This document shows, piece after piece, positions 32,581 to 41,137 of a stretch of DNA of 42,775 bases. How positions within the stretch are numbered: the stretch's first letter is position 1; each line of letters starts with the position of its first letter. This DNA comes from an uncultured Bacteroidia bacterium (GTDB lineage Bacteria > Bacteroidota > Bacteroidia > Bacteroidales > UBA932). The stretch is taken from NCBI GenBank assembly GCA_902784965.1, contig CACZWU010000012.1, positions 1 through 42,775 of the forward strand, in the 5' to 3' direction. A program made the position numbers and the translations under genes. The notes beneath the pieces were generated by a model. The model searched no databases and was not told the origin of the DNA. It worked only from the letters and a program-made list of their open reading frames with translations.

Positions 32581-35400
32581 TTAAAGCATTTCTTTCAAAA
32601 ATTGTCCAGTATAGGAGCCGGGGGTCTCAGCCACCTGCTCGGGGGTTCCTGCCGCCACGATCCTGCCGCCGGCCTGGCCACCTTCCGGCCCCAGGTCGAT
32701 GAGCCAGTCGACCGATTTGAGGATATCGAGGTTATGCTCGATGATGACCACGGTGTTGCCCTTGTCGACCAGGCGCTGCAGCACGCCGATGAGCACCTTG
32801 ATGTCTTCGAAATGCAGGCCCGTGGTGGGTTCGTCGAGCAGGTAGAGGGTGTTGCCGGTGTCCTTGCGCGAGAGCTCGGCGGAAAGTTTCAGGCGCTGGC
32901 TTTCGCCGCCACTCAGGGTGGTGGCCGGCTGTCCGAGCGTCAGATAGCCCAGTCCCACTTCTTCCAGGGTCTTGAGTTTCTGGGCGATAGAGGGGATCGC
33001 CTCGAAGAAGGCAGCCGCCTGGCTGATGGTCATGTCGAGGACCTCGCTGATATTTTTTCCCTTGTACTTGACGGCCAGCGTATCCGGCTTGTAGCGGCGG
33101 CCGCCGCATTCCTTGCAGGTCACCTGGGCCGAAGGGAGGAAGTGCATCTCGATGAGCTGGAGCCCGGCCCCCTTGCAGGCCTCACAGCGTCCGCCTTTCA
33201 CGTTGAAGGAAAAGCGGTTGGCCTTGAATCCGCGGATCTTCGCATCGGGGGTCTGTTCGAAGAGCTTGCGAATATCGGTCATCACGTCGGTATAGGTGGC
33301 CGGATTGCTGCGTGGAGAACGGCCGATGGGAGCCTGGTCGATCTGGATGATCTTGTCGATGTTCGACACGCCTTCGATCCGCTCGTAAGGCAGCACCGGA
33401 TAGTGGGAGCGATAGAGCTTGTTGCTGATGACCGGCATCAGCGTTTCGGCGATCAGCGACGATTTGCCGCTGCCGCTCACGCCGCTGACGCCGACGAACA
33501 AGCCGAGCGGGAGGTCAAGGGTAACGTCTTTCAGATTGTTGCCGCGAGCGCCCCTCAGGAGGATGTGTTTGCCATTGCCGGAGCGACGCTCCTCGGGCAC
33601 GTCGATCTGCTCGCGTCCCAGCAGATAGTCGATGGTCAGGCTCTTTCCGGGTGCCACCTGGCCGATGTCACCGGGCACTCCGTTGTAGAGCAACCAGCCG
33701 CCTTTGTCTCCGGCCCCCGGCCCCAGGTCGATGAGCCAGTCAGCGCTGCGCATCATCTCTTCGTCGTGTTCGACCACCATCACGGAGTTGCCTTCGTTGC
33801 GCAGGGTCTTGAGCGAGTAGATGAGCTTGCGGTTGTCGCGCTGGTGAAGGCCGATGCTGGGCTCGTCGAGGATATAGAGCACATTGACCAGCTTCGAGCC
33901 GATCTGCGTGGCCAGCCGGATGCGCTGGCTCTCGCCGCCGCTGAGCGAGCGGGTGGTGCGGCTGAGCGAGAGGTATTCCAGACCGACGTCTTTCAGGAAG
34001 CCGATGCGGTCTTTGAGTTCCTTGATGATGTCGGTACCGATGGTCAGCTGCCGGGGCGACAGGCGGCCGGGCAGGGCGCACACCCAGTCGTAGAGCTGGG
34101 TAATGTCCATTTCAGCTACTTCGGCGATGTTTTTCCCGTCGATCTTGAAGCAAAGCGCCTCGGGCTTCAGCCGGGTGCCGTTGCAGACCGGGCAGACGGC
34201 TTCTTCGAAGAAAAGTTCTTTCCGTTTCTTCTTCCAGGGCCCTTCATCCTCATCTTCGGCCTCCGCATTCAGCTGTGCGAGAATGCCGGGGAAGGTGGCC
34301 ATTTCCATATCTGCGTCGGTCCCGATGCGCAGCAGCTCGTCGGTGCCATAAAGAATCACCTGCAGGGCTTCTTCGGGGATATCCTTGATCGGGTCGTGCA
34401 GGGAAAAATGGTAGCGGCGGGCGATGGCTTCCAGGTAGCGGTACATCGTATTGCCCCGCATCGGGCCGATGCTTTCGATGCCGCCTTCTGCGATGCTGCG
34501 GTTGCGGTCGGGGATGATCTTGTCGATATCGGCGTGGGCGATATGGCCCAGGCCGCGGCAGTGCGGGCAGGCTCCCTGCGGCGAGTTGAACGAGAAGGTA
34601 TAGGGCGCCGGGATCTCGAACGAAAGACCTGTGTCGGGGCACACGAGATTGCGGCTGAAATGCTCGAGCTGCCCGTCGGCCAGCGAGAGGATGGCCAGTG
34701 AGCCCTTGCCCTGGCTCATGGCGGCGGCGACCGAATCTTTGATCCGCTTGCGGTCGTCCGCTTTGGGAACCAGTTTGTCGACCACCAGCTCCACGAAGTG
34801 GATCTTGTAGCGGTCAAGGGGACCGGCCTGGCTCAGGTCGGTCAGCTGCCCGTCGATCCGTACCTGGGAAAAACCTTTCCGTTGCAGTTGCACGAACAGT
34901 TCACGGTAGTGTCCTTTGCGCCCCCGTACCAGCGGAGCGAGCAACAGCACTTTTTGTCCTTCGTAGCGTTGGAGGATGAGGTTGATGATCTCATCGTCGG
35001 TATAACGCACCATCTCCTTGCCGCTTTCCGGCGAAAAGGCTTGCGAGGCTCGGGCGTAGAGCAGGCGGAAAAAGTCATAGATTTCGGTGATGGTCCCGAC
35101 CGTGGAGCGGGGGTTGCGGCCCACTGTTTTCTGTTCGATGGAGATGACGGGGCTTAGACCTTTCACTTCATCGACGTCGGGACGTTCGAGGATACCGATG
35201 AACTGGCGTGCATAGGCCGACAGGGTGTCCATGTAGCGACGCTGGCCTTCGGCGCAGATGGTATCGAAAGCCAGAGACGACTTGCCGCTGCCCGACAGTC
35301 CGGTGACCACCACCAGGCTGTCGCGGGGAATCTCCAGGTCAATGTTCTTGAGGTTGTGTACCCGGGCTCCGGCAATCGTGATCTTGTCGCTTCCGGTCAT
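32581..35400 (-). CDS. uvrA: Excinuclease ABC subunit A (UvrA)
   Basis: A 939-residue UvrA, the damage-recognition ATPase of nucleotide excision repair, of normal length. Two ATPase halves are complete: Walker A GLSGSGKSSLAF near residue 30 and GVSGSGKSSLIAE near 620, ABC signatures LSGGESQRIRLA and LSGGESQRLKLSAEL, and zinc modules CPVCNGTRL and CEACKGAG...CKECGGRRY. The ATG at 35400 is taken because UvrA proteins begin with a short segment before KITIAGARVHNLK; the open frame extends further upstream into the MBL gene. It is separated by one base from the MBL gene upstream and by 3 from the kinase downstream. Confidence 0.98.
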   Translation of the reverse strand: MTGSDKITIAGARVHNLKNIDLEIPRDSLVVVTGLSGSGKSSLAFDTICAEGQRRYMDTLSAYARQFIGILERPDVDEVKGLSPVISIEQKTVGRNPRSTVGTITEIYDFFRLLYARASQAFSPESGKEMVRYTDDEIINLILQRYEGQKVLLLAPLVRGRKGHYRELFVQLQRKGFSQVRIDGQLTDLSQAGPLDRYKIHFVELVVDKLVPKADDRKRIKDSVAAAMSQGKGSLAILSLADGQLEHFSRNLVCPDTGLSFEIPAPYTFSFNSPQGACPHCRGLGHIAHADIDKIIPDRNRSIAEGGIESIGPMRGNTMYRYLEAIARRYHFSLHDPIKDIPEEALQVILYGTDELLRIGTDADMEMATFPGILAQLNAEAEDEDEGPWKKKRKELFFEEAVCPVCNGTRLKPEALCFKIDGKNIAEVAEMDITQLYDWVCALPGRLSPRQLTIGTDIIKELKDRIGFLKDVGLEYLSLSRTTRSLSGGESQRIRLATQIGSKLVNVLYILDEPSIGLHQRDNRKLIYSLKTLRNEGNSVMVVEHDEEMMRSADWLIDLGPGAGDKGGWLLYNGVPGDIGQVAPGKSLTIDYLLGREQIDVPEERRSGNGKHILLRGARGNNLKDVTLDLPLGLFVGVSGVSGSGKSSLIAETLMPVISNKLYRSHYPVLPYERIEGVSNIDKIIQIDQAPIGRSPRSNPATYTDVMTDIRKLFEQTPDAKIRGFKANRFSFNVKGGRCEACKGAGLQLIEMHFLPSAQVTCKECGGRRYKPDTLAVKYKGKNISEVLDMTISQAAAFFEAIPSIAQKLKTLEEVGLGYLTLGQPATTLSGGESQRLKLSAELSRKDTGNTLYLLDEPTTGLHFEDIKVLIGVLQRLVDKGNTVVIIEHNLDILKSVDWLIDLGPEGGQAGGRIVAAGTPEQVAETPGSYTGQFLKEML

Positions 35401-35401
35401 G

Positions 35402-36043
35402 TCAGAGGCCTTGCAGGAAAGGATTGGTGGCCCGCTCGTAGCCGATGGAGCTGTTCGGGCCGTGTCCCGGCAATATTTTGATCTCGCCATCGAGCGGCAG
35501 GAGTTGTGTTTCGATGCTGTGGATCAACTGGTCGTAGTCGCCGCCGACGTGGTCGGTCCGGCCGATGCTGCCGGCAAAGAGCGTATCGCCGGTAAACATG
35601 ATTTTGTCGGTTTCGTTGAGAAAACAGACACCGCCCGGCGTATGTCCGGGGGTCGCCAGGACTTTCAGTTCCGTGTGGCCGAAGCGAAGGGTTTCGCCGT
35701 CGGCCAGGTCGTGCATCGTACCTGAGAAGCGACATAAGGTCAGTCCCAGCTGTGCGCACCAGTCAATCGAACTGTCCAGGATCATCTTGTCGTCTGGATG
35801 CATCCAGGCATCGATCTTCCAGGCCTGTGCCGTCATTTCCAGGCCAAGCACGTGGTCGAAATGGCCGTGGGTCAGCAGAATCATCACCGGCTTGAGCTGG
35901 TGTTCCGCCACAAAGTCTTCCATACGCTGCAATTCCCGGTCTCCATAGTTGCCCGGATCGATGATCACGCATTCCTTCGTATCGTCCCACGCCAGGTGGC
36001 AGCATTCCCGGAGCGGGTTGAAATAGAAAGTCTTAATCTCCAT
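35402..36043 (-). CDS. MBL-fold metallo-hydrolase (glyoxalase II-like)
   Basis: A 213-residue metallo-beta-lactamase-fold hydrolase with the metal-binding motif THGHFDH (residues 58-64), a second histidine in ATPGHTPGG, the bridging Asp in FTGDTLFA and the last His in LPGHGPNS. This is the glyoxalase II-type set of ligands for two metal ions. The substrate is unknown (thioesters are typical in the family). No signal peptide is seen, so it is cytoplasmic. It is the first gene of the uvrA operon; a -7 element at 36054-36061 is 10 bases upstream of its ATG. The N-terminus is complete. Confidence 0.9.
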   Translation of the reverse strand: MEIKTFYFNPLRECCHLAWDDTKECVIIDPGNYGDRELQRMEDFVAEHQLKPVMILLTHGHFDHVLGLEMTAQAWKIDAWMHPDDKMILDSSIDWCAQLGLTLCRFSGTMHDLADGETLRFGHTELKVLATPGHTPGGVCFLNETDKIMFTGDTLFAGSIGRTDHVGGDYDQLIHSIETQLLPLDGEIKILPGHGPNSSIGYERATNPFLQGL

Positions 36044-36053
36044 ATTTTTACTT

Positions 36054-36061
36054 CAAACATA
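36054..36061 (-). promoter_or_regulatory. -7 promoter element of the MBL-uvrA-kinase operon
   Basis: On the minus strand the sequence is TATGTTTG, a match to TAnnTTTG, 10 bases before the MBL start codon. TTTA at 36083-36086 on the minus strand lies 21 bases upstream as a partial -33 box. It overlaps the divergent dNK promoter region. Confidence 0.5.
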
Positions 36062-36082
36062 CAAAAATACGAAAAGATGTTG

Positions 36083-36090
36083 TAAATTTG
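36083..36090 (+). promoter_or_regulatory. -7 promoter element of the deoxynucleoside kinase gene
   Basis: TAAATTTG matches TAnnTTTG, 26 bases before the ATG at 36117. The predicted transcript would have a leader of about 20 bases. The -33 box is not clear. Confidence 0.5.
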
Positions 36091-36116
36091 AAGGACGAAT
36101 CAAAAACTCCCGCAAT

Positions 36117-36731
36117 ATGCACATCGCCATCGCTGGAAACATTGGCAGCGGAAAGACCACGCTGACGCGGATGCTGGCCGAGCACTTCCATTGGACGCCG
36201 AAATACGAATCGGTGGACTATAATCCGTATCTTTCAGATTTCTACAACGATATGGAGCGCTGGTCGTTCAACATCCAGATTTTCTTCCTCAACAAGCGTT
36301 TCCTCGACGTGGTGGAGATCAGCAAGCACGACGACATCGTCATCCAGGACCGCAGCATCTACGAAGACGCCTGCATCTTCGCACCCAACCTGCACAACAT
36401 GGGGCTGATGTCCACCCGCGATTTTGAGAACTACTCATCCCTGTTCACCCTGATGTCGTCGCTGGTCAAGGCGCCCGACCTCCTCATCTACCTGCGGAGT
36501 TCCATTCCGCACCTGGTGGGCAACATCCAGAAGCGCGGCCGCGAGTATGAGAGCAGCATCCGCCTCGACTACCTGAAAGGGCTCAATGCTCTCTATGAGG
36601 AGTGGATCGCGAGCTACAAAGACGGCAAACTCCTGATTGTCGACGTCGACAAATACAACTTCGAAGAAAGCCCCGAAGATTTCGGCACCATCTGCGACCT
36701 CATCGAAGCGCAGCTGAACGGGTTGTTCTAA
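36117..36731 (+). CDS. Deoxynucleoside kinase (dNK/dAK-dGK family)
   Basis: A 204-residue cytoplasmic kinase that phosphorylates deoxynucleosides for salvage. P-loop GNIGSGKTT is at residues 7-15, and the substrate/catalytic motif DRSIYED lies near residue 78. A third block includes IQKRGREYE, the lid region. The length fits deoxyadenosine/deoxyguanosine kinases of Firmicutes and Bacteroidota (about 200-210). It is transcribed alone from 36083 and ends at the bidirectional terminator at 36791. Confidence 0.92.
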   Translation: MHIAIAGNIGSGKTTLTRMLAEHFHWTPKYESVDYNPYLSDFYNDMERWSFNIQIFFLNKRFLDVVEISKHDDIVIQDRSIYEDACIFAPNLHNMGLMSTRDFENYSSLFTLMSSLVKAPDLLIYLRSSIPHLVGNIQKRGREYESSIRLDYLKGLNALYEEWIASYKDGKLLIVDVDKYNFEESPEDFGTICDLIEAQLNGLF

Positions 36732-36790
36732 CGGGGCACCACCCCCTAACGCTGACGCCTGGCATCAAAGTGGCTGATAGCCAGCATTAT

Positions 36791-36831
36791 AACGAAAATC
36801 GATTGCGTCAAAATGCGCAATCGATTTCGTT
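36791..36831. terminator. Bidirectional terminator between dNK and FabG genes
   Basis: Left arm 36791-36807 (core CGAAAATCGATTGCG) pairs with right arm 36816-36831 (core CGCAATCGATTTCG), giving a stem of about 16 bp with one bulged A and loop TCAAAATG. Short T-rich flank follows on the plus strand (TTTAAAAT). It lies between two convergent genes, in a 150-base intergenic region. Confidence 0.85.
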
Positions 36832-36881
36832 TAAAATACTCAGGATCAAAGAGTTGCCTGTCAGGCGGGCTGTGCGTGGGC

Positions 36882-37610
36882 CTACGAATACAGTCCTCCG
36901 TTGATGGAGATGCATTCGCCGGTGATGTAGGCGGCGTCGGGGGAGGCAAGGAAGCCGATGAGGGCGGCGACTTCTTCGGGTTCGCCGAAACGCTGAAGCG
37001 GAATGTCTTTCTTGAGGGCCGCTTCATCGAGGCCGTCGACCATATCGGTCTTCACAAATCCCGGCGCGATGGCGTTGACCGTCACCTTCTTGCGGCCGAC
37101 CTCCTGGGCCAGCGCCTTCGTGGCGGCGATCAGACCGCCCTTGGCGGCCGAATAATTGGTCTGGCCCTGCATGCCTTTCAGGCCGGAAAGCGAAGCCACG
37201 TTGATGATGCGGCCGCGTTTCTTGAGCAGCATCGGCTGCAGGAGCGGACGGGTGACGTTGTAGAAACCGTCGAGCGTGGTGTTCACCACCTTGTGCCAGT
37301 CTTCCGGTTCCGTCCAGATGAGCAGGCCGTCGCGGCGGATACCCGCGTTGTTGACCAGCACTTCGATGAAATCGTCGGGATGTGCCTGCATCCAGCCGCC
37401 GAGTACGGCGGCCGTCTCTTCGGCGTTGGCCACGTCGAATTTCAGGAGTTCGGCCTGCCCGCCGGCTTGCGCGACCAGTTCTGCGGTTTCACGGGCCTTT
37501 TGCTCGTTCGAAACATAGTTGATGAGGATGGCGAATCCCTGCGATGCGAGGCGGACGCAGACTGCGCGGCCGATGCCGCGGCTACCGCCGGTTACAAGTG
37601 CATAGTTCAT
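36882..37610 (-). CDS. fabG: 3-oxoacyl-ACP reductase (FabG-type)
   Basis: A 242-residue short-chain dehydrogenase that reduces the beta-keto group in each elongation round of a fatty-acid or polyene chain. The NADPH motif TGGSRGIG is at residues 7-14, followed by LVNNAGI, catalytic Ser in NVASLSG and Tyr-Lys in YSAAKGG. A copy separate from the primary fatty-acid genes is typical of aryl-polyene/flexirubin clusters. Its start overlaps the oxidoreductase stop by 4 bases, so it is translated with it. Its 3' end is 50 bases from the bidirectional terminator. Confidence 0.93.
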   Translation of the reverse strand: MNYALVTGGSRGIGRAVCVRLASQGFAILINYVSNEQKARETAELVAQAGGQAELLKFDVANAEETAAVLGGWMQAHPDDFIEVLVNNAGIRRDGLLIWTEPEDWHKVVNTTLDGFYNVTRPLLQPMLLKKRGRIINVASLSGLKGMQGQTNYSAAKGGLIAATKALAQEVGRKKVTVNAIAPGFVKTDMVDGLDEAALKKDIPLQRFGEPEEVAALIGFLASPDAAYITGECISINGGLYS

Positions 37611-38650
37611 AGTAAGGAGATGGAATTACAAGTGTTGATGGCCGAAATCGAAGTGCCCAGGACGCCGTGCAGGCCGAGGTTCTGTCCGGTGAGGAAGAGC
37701 CAGGGGAGGGGTGTCTGGGGCGCGAGATAATCGGAGGTGCTGTTCTTGCAGATGCCATAGGCGGACCCGCCGGGGGTGCCGGTGTAGCGCTCCCAGGTCT
37801 TCGGGGTGCTGGTCCAGTATTTCTCGATGGCTTCCGGGAGGCCGGGCAGCCGCACGGACGCTTTCCGGATGAGTTCCTGGGCGTAGGCGTCCCGTTCACG
37901 GTCGGCCGGCTGGAAAGTTACAATATCTAATGATCGGGCATAGCCCTCGACCACTTCGTCGCCGAAGTGGATCATGAAGTCGTTGTTGACGAAGATGCTG
38001 TGTTTGATGTGCTTGATGCTTCCGTGACGCAGCTTGGCATAGACCGTGAAGGCGCCGGGACCGTTCGACAGCATCTCGAGCCGCTGGAGATAGGCGGGGC
38101 GGAAATGGTCGCGGACCATCCGCATGGTCGTGAGCGGGTGGATGTCCGACACGACGAAGTCGCCGCGGTAGCTGCTGCCGTCGGCACAGTACACCGTGCG
38201 GTCTTCAATGGCGACGACCTTCTTGCGAAGGAGTACCTGCTGCCCGGTTTTCAGGGCGTCGATCAAGGTTTTTCCGCCGCCTTCCAGGCGCCAGATACTT
38301 TTGCGGTAGGGTTCCAGCACGTGCCTGCGCTCCACTTCCCATCCTGTCGAAAGGCGGAGGAAAGGTTCGCTGCAGCCGATGCATTCATCATCTTCCATCC
38401 GGAACCAGGGCAGGCTGCGCACACCGAGCTGACGGAAGATCAGGTCGAGGGGTTCGCCCCTGTCCAGTCCGCCCACGGAATGGAATCCGGTGTCGAAGCG
38501 GATGCCGTCGCGGACAAAGGTCTGGAGGGCGCCGCCCGCCTGTGTGCTCTGTTCGAGAATGGTCACGGTAAAGCCCCTATGAGATAGGAACTTACCGCAG
38601 ACCAGTCCGCCCAGGCCTGCACCGATGATGATGACGTGCCGGTCTGCCAT
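37607..38650 (-). CDS. FAD-dependent oxidoreductase, CrtI/phytoene-desaturase-like, shortened
   Basis: A 347-residue flavoprotein with an N-terminal dinucleotide-binding motif (IIGAGLGGLVCGKFL) and the CrtI-type C-terminal FAD-binding region (LTGQNLGLHGVLGTS). Relatives in polyene and carotenoid pathways are about 500 residues. Between GWEVERRH (about residue 115) and LEGGGKTLIDALK almost nothing remains of the usual substrate/membrane-binding segment, so the protein seems to lack 120-140 internal residues without a frameshift. In flexirubin clusters such an enzyme probably acts on the polyene chain. It overlaps fabG by 4 bases and lies one base after the ketosynthase stop. The ATG at 38650 is chosen over a longer frame. 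Confidence 0.8.
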   Translation of the reverse strand: MADRHVIIIGAGLGGLVCGKFLSHRGFTVTILEQSTQAGGALQTFVRDGIRFDTGFHSVGGLDRGEPLDLIFRQLGVRSLPWFRMEDDECIGCSEPFLRLSTGWEVERRHVLEPYRKSIWRLEGGGKTLIDALKTGQQVLLRKKVVAIEDRTVYCADGSSYRGDFVVSDIHPLTTMRMVRDHFRPAYLQRLEMLSNGPGAFTVYAKLRHGSIKHIKHSIFVNNDFMIHFGDEVVEGYARSLDIVTFQPADRERDAYAQELIRKASVRLPGLPEAIEKYWTSTPKTWERYTGTPGGSAYGICKNSTSDYLAPQTPLPWLFLTGQNLGLHGVLGTSISAINTCNSISLL

Positions 38651-38651
38651 G

Positions 38652-39875
38652 CTAGCGGAGGTCCCGGATGACAAGCGAGGAGTTGGTTCCGCCAAATCCG
38701 AAGGAATTGGACAGGAAGGTATCGAAGTGGCAGGACATCCGTTCGGGCAGGATCATCAGTTTGGCGGAATCTTCGTCCGGGTGCTCGAAGTTGATGTTGG
38801 CGCCGATGAAATCGTTCTTCATCATCAGGATCGAGTAGACGATCTCGCTGGCGCCTGCCATCCACATCTCGTGGCCGGTCTGGCTCTTGGTGCTGGTGAT
38901 CGGAATGCGCTGGTCGCCGATGACGGCGTAGATGGCCTTGGCTTCGTTGGTGTCGCCCACGTGGGTGGAAGTGGCGTGTGCGTTGATGTAGCCGATCTGG
39001 TCGAGGCGCAGGCCCGCCTGGCGGATGGAACGCTCCAGGGCACGGCGGGGACCGTCGACATTGGGGTTGGAGATGTGCTCACCGTTGCTCGAGAAGCCGT
39101 AGCCCAGTACCTCGGCAATGATGGGCGCGCCCCGGCGGACGGCCGATTCGTAGCTTTCCAGGATGACCGTGGCGGCACCACCGCCAGGGACCAGGCCGTC
39201 GCGGTCGCGGTCGAAGGGCCGGCTGGCCTTTTCAGGGGCGTCTTCGCGGGTGGAGAAAGCGGAAATGCCGTCGAACGAACCGGTAGCGGCTGCATTGACT
39301 TCCTGCGCACCTCCGCAGACCACGATGTCCTGCAGGCCGTTGCGGATGAGCAGGGCGCCCAGTCCGATGGCGTGGGAGCCACTGGCGCATGCGCCCGAAA
39401 CGGTGAGGTTGATGCCTTTCAGCTTGAAGATCACGCTCAGGTTCATCGTCACGGTGGAGTTCATCGACTGGAAGATGGCACCGGAGCCGCAGAGCATCGT
39501 ATCTTTTTTCTCGTGGATGGTGCTCACCGATTTGTACACGGCATCGGCCGTGCTGTCGTTGCCGTAGAGGATGCCGATCTCATGGGATGCCAGGAAGTCG
39601 GCGTCGATGCGGGCGTCGCGCAGGGCGTCACGGGTGGCACAATAAGCGTATTGGGCAGGTTCGGGCATATAGACTCGCTGCGAACGGGGAAGTTCCCCTT
39701 TCAGTTCGGGTGTGGGGACGAATCCGGTGAGGCCGGAACGGAATCCCATTTCTTTGCGGGCGGGGTCGAGGATGATGCCGGACTTGCCCGTATAGAGGGA
39801 GTCACGAACCTCTTCCAAAGTCGTGCCCAGACACGACCAAATGCCCATTCCAGTTATGACAACGCGTTGTTCCAT
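38652..39875 (-). CDS. Beta-ketoacyl-ACP synthase II-type (KS) of the aryl-polyene cluster
   Basis: A 407-residue condensing enzyme with catalytic Cys163 in GACASGSHAIG, His300 in NAHATSTHVGD and His335 in KSQTGHEMWMAG, so all three active-site residues are present. It extends an acyl-ACP with malonyl-ACP. The Cys context (GACASG rather than TACATS) separates it from the housekeeping FabF and fits KS enzymes of polyene clusters. It is the first gene of the leftward operon, with a -7 element at 39913-39920, and it is divergent from the ACP gene. Confidence 0.9.
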   Translation of the reverse strand: MEQRVVITGMGIWSCLGTTLEEVRDSLYTGKSGIILDPARKEMGFRSGLTGFVPTPELKGELPRSQRVYMPEPAQYAYCATRDALRDARIDADFLASHEIGILYGNDSTADAVYKSVSTIHEKKDTMLCGSGAIFQSMNSTVTMNLSVIFKLKGINLTVSGACASGSHAIGLGALLIRNGLQDIVVCGGAQEVNAAATGSFDGISAFSTREDAPEKASRPFDRDRDGLVPGGGAATVILESYESAVRRGAPIIAEVLGYGFSSNGEHISNPNVDGPRRALERSIRQAGLRLDQIGYINAHATSTHVGDTNEAKAIYAVIGDQRIPITSTKSQTGHEMWMAGASEIVYSILMMKNDFIGANINFEHPDEDSAKLMILPERMSCHFDTFLSNSFGFGGTNSSLVIRDLR

Positions 39876-39912
39876 ATCAATTTAGGTCTAGTAGTAATCA
39901 CATATTATCGTG

Positions 39913-39920
39913 CAAAGATA
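39913..39920 (-). promoter_or_regulatory. -7 promoter element of the leftward polyene operon
   Basis: The minus strand reads TATCTTTG, a match to TAnnTTTG, 37 bases before the KS start codon. It is paired with a divergent copy at 39952-39959 in the 131-base gap. Confidence 0.6.
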
Positions 39921-39951
39921 CGCAATTTTCGGTTTTATAAAGAATAATGAG

Positions 39952-39959
39952 TATCTTTG
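39952..39959 (+). promoter_or_regulatory. -7 promoter element of the rightward polyene operon
   Basis: TATCTTTG matches TAnnTTTG, with a weak TTTC box about 21 bases upstream (39927-39930). It starts a leader of about 43 bases before the ACP ATG at 40007. The two -7 elements in this gap are identical TATCTTTG sequences on opposite strands. Confidence 0.6.
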
Positions 39960-40006
39960 TCACTTTAAAATTGGTTCGATAACAGATTTTTAACAAAAAA
40001 ATAGTA

Positions 40007-40240
40007 ATGACTATTGAGGAAAAAATTAAGAATTTCCTGGTCGAAGAAATGGAAATCGATGCTGCGAAGATCCTTCCGGAAGCACGCCTGAAAGAAGATC
40101 TGGGCATCGACAGTCTCGAAGTCGTGGATACCGTGGTATTCGTGGAACGCGAATTCGGTTTCAAGATGAAATCGGAAGAATTCAAGACGATCAGTACGTT
40201 TGGACAGTTCGTCGACTACGTCACGGAGAGAGTGGGATAA
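40007..40240 (+). CDS. Acyl carrier protein (first)
   Basis: A 77-residue acidic protein. The phosphopantetheine site is Ser36 in LGIDSLE. It holds the growing chain as a thioester during synthesis of the polyene or fatty acyl product. It follows a promoter of its own and precedes the acyltransferase gene by 6 bases. A different ACP at 41588 in the same cluster implies two carrier roles, for example starter/elongation. Confidence 0.95.
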   Translation: MTIEEKIKNFLVEEMEIDAAKILPEARLKEDLGIDSLEVVDTVVFVEREFGFKMKSEEFKTISTFGQFVDYVTERVG

Positions 40241-40246
40241 AGGGTT

Positions 40247-41137
40247 TTGGCGCAGTACGAACATAGCGAATGGCAGGGCTCGACCGGCGGCACGTCATGG
40301 ATGCAGCGGGCGATGGTGAAGCTTTTCCGCTTCCTTCCCCTCTCTTTGGCCTACGCGTGCGTGGCCCCGGTTATTCCGTTCTATATGCTCTTCGACCGCC
40401 GGGGCTATCGTGCCTCGTACCGTTTTTTTCGCGACAGGATCGGGCGGGGACCGTTGCACGCATTCTTCAGCGTCTATGCCAATGAATTCCGCATGGGACA
40501 AGTCGTGGTAGACCGGTTTGCGATGTATGCAGGACGGTCTTTCAAGCTCGATAATGACGAAATGCCGGTGTTCACACGGCTGGCGGAAGGGGAGCCGGGG
40601 TTCGTACAATTGGGTTCCCACACCGGAAACTTCGAACTGTCCGGTTACATGCTGCGCTCGATCAAAAGGATGGGAACCCTGGTGTTTTCCGGTGAGACCG
40701 ATACGGTGATGCAGCAGCGCGCTGCCATGTTCGCCCGGAACAACGTCGAGATGGTGCCCGTTTCCGACGACATGTCCCACTTGTTCACGCTGAATGCCAT
40801 CCTGAGCGAAGGCGGCATCGTGAGCATGCCGGGAGACCGGGTGTTCGGTTCCCAAAAGACTTTCTCCTGCCTCTTTTTCGGCGATCCTGCCCCGTTCCCT
40901 GCAGGGCCCTACATGCTTGCAGCCCAGCGCTCCGTCGCGATGGTCGCTGTTTTCGTAATGAAAGAAAGCATACACCGCTACCGTATCTTCGTCCGGCAGA
41001 TTGGCGAGAATCTCGATCCGGCATTGCCTTCGCGCACACGCGCTCAAGCGATGGCGCAGGAATTCGCCGCCTGTCTGGAAAGCGTGGTCCGGATGTATCC
41101 CACGCAATGGTTTAATTTTTATGATTTTTGGAAATGA
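40247..41137 (+). CDS. LpxL/HtrB-type lysophospholipid/lipid A acyltransferase
   Basis: A 296-residue inner-membrane-associated acyltransferase of the LpxL (HtrB) type, with HX4E-like HTGNFE near residue 125 and a hydrophobic N-terminal helix. In aryl-polyene clusters this enzyme is expected to move the acyl chain from ACP to a membrane lipid acceptor. The start is TTG at 40247: the N-terminal segment EWQGSTGGTSWMQR matches what I recall of cluster homologues, and the first ATG (40301) would remove it. The ATG of the dehydratase-like gene overlaps the stop by 4 bases. Confidence 0.87.
   Translation: MAQYEHSEWQGSTGGTSWMQRAMVKLFRFLPLSLAYACVAPVIPFYMLFDRRGYRASYRFFRDRIGRGPLHAFFSVYANEFRMGQVVVDRFAMYAGRSFKLDNDEMPVFTRLAEGEPGFVQLGSHTGNFELSGYMLRSIKRMGTLVFSGETDTVMQQRAAMFARNNVEMVPVSDDMSHLFTLNAILSEGGIVSMPGDRVFGSQKTFSCLFFGDPAPFPAGPYMLAAQRSVAMVAVFVMKESIHRYRIFVRQIGENLDPALPSRTRAQAMAQEFAACLESVVRMYPTQWFNFYDFWK

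Noticed and set aside
32602-34701. Plus-strand open frame of 699 codons over uvrA
   Set aside because: It is the shadow of UvrA, whose Walker, signature and zinc motifs are all on the minus strand.
36120-36160. Short P-loop at the start of dNK as a sign of a uridine kinase
   Set aside because: The GNIGSGKTT loop with DRSIYED is diagnostic for deoxynucleoside kinases, and the uridine kinase-like gene is at 31600-32577.
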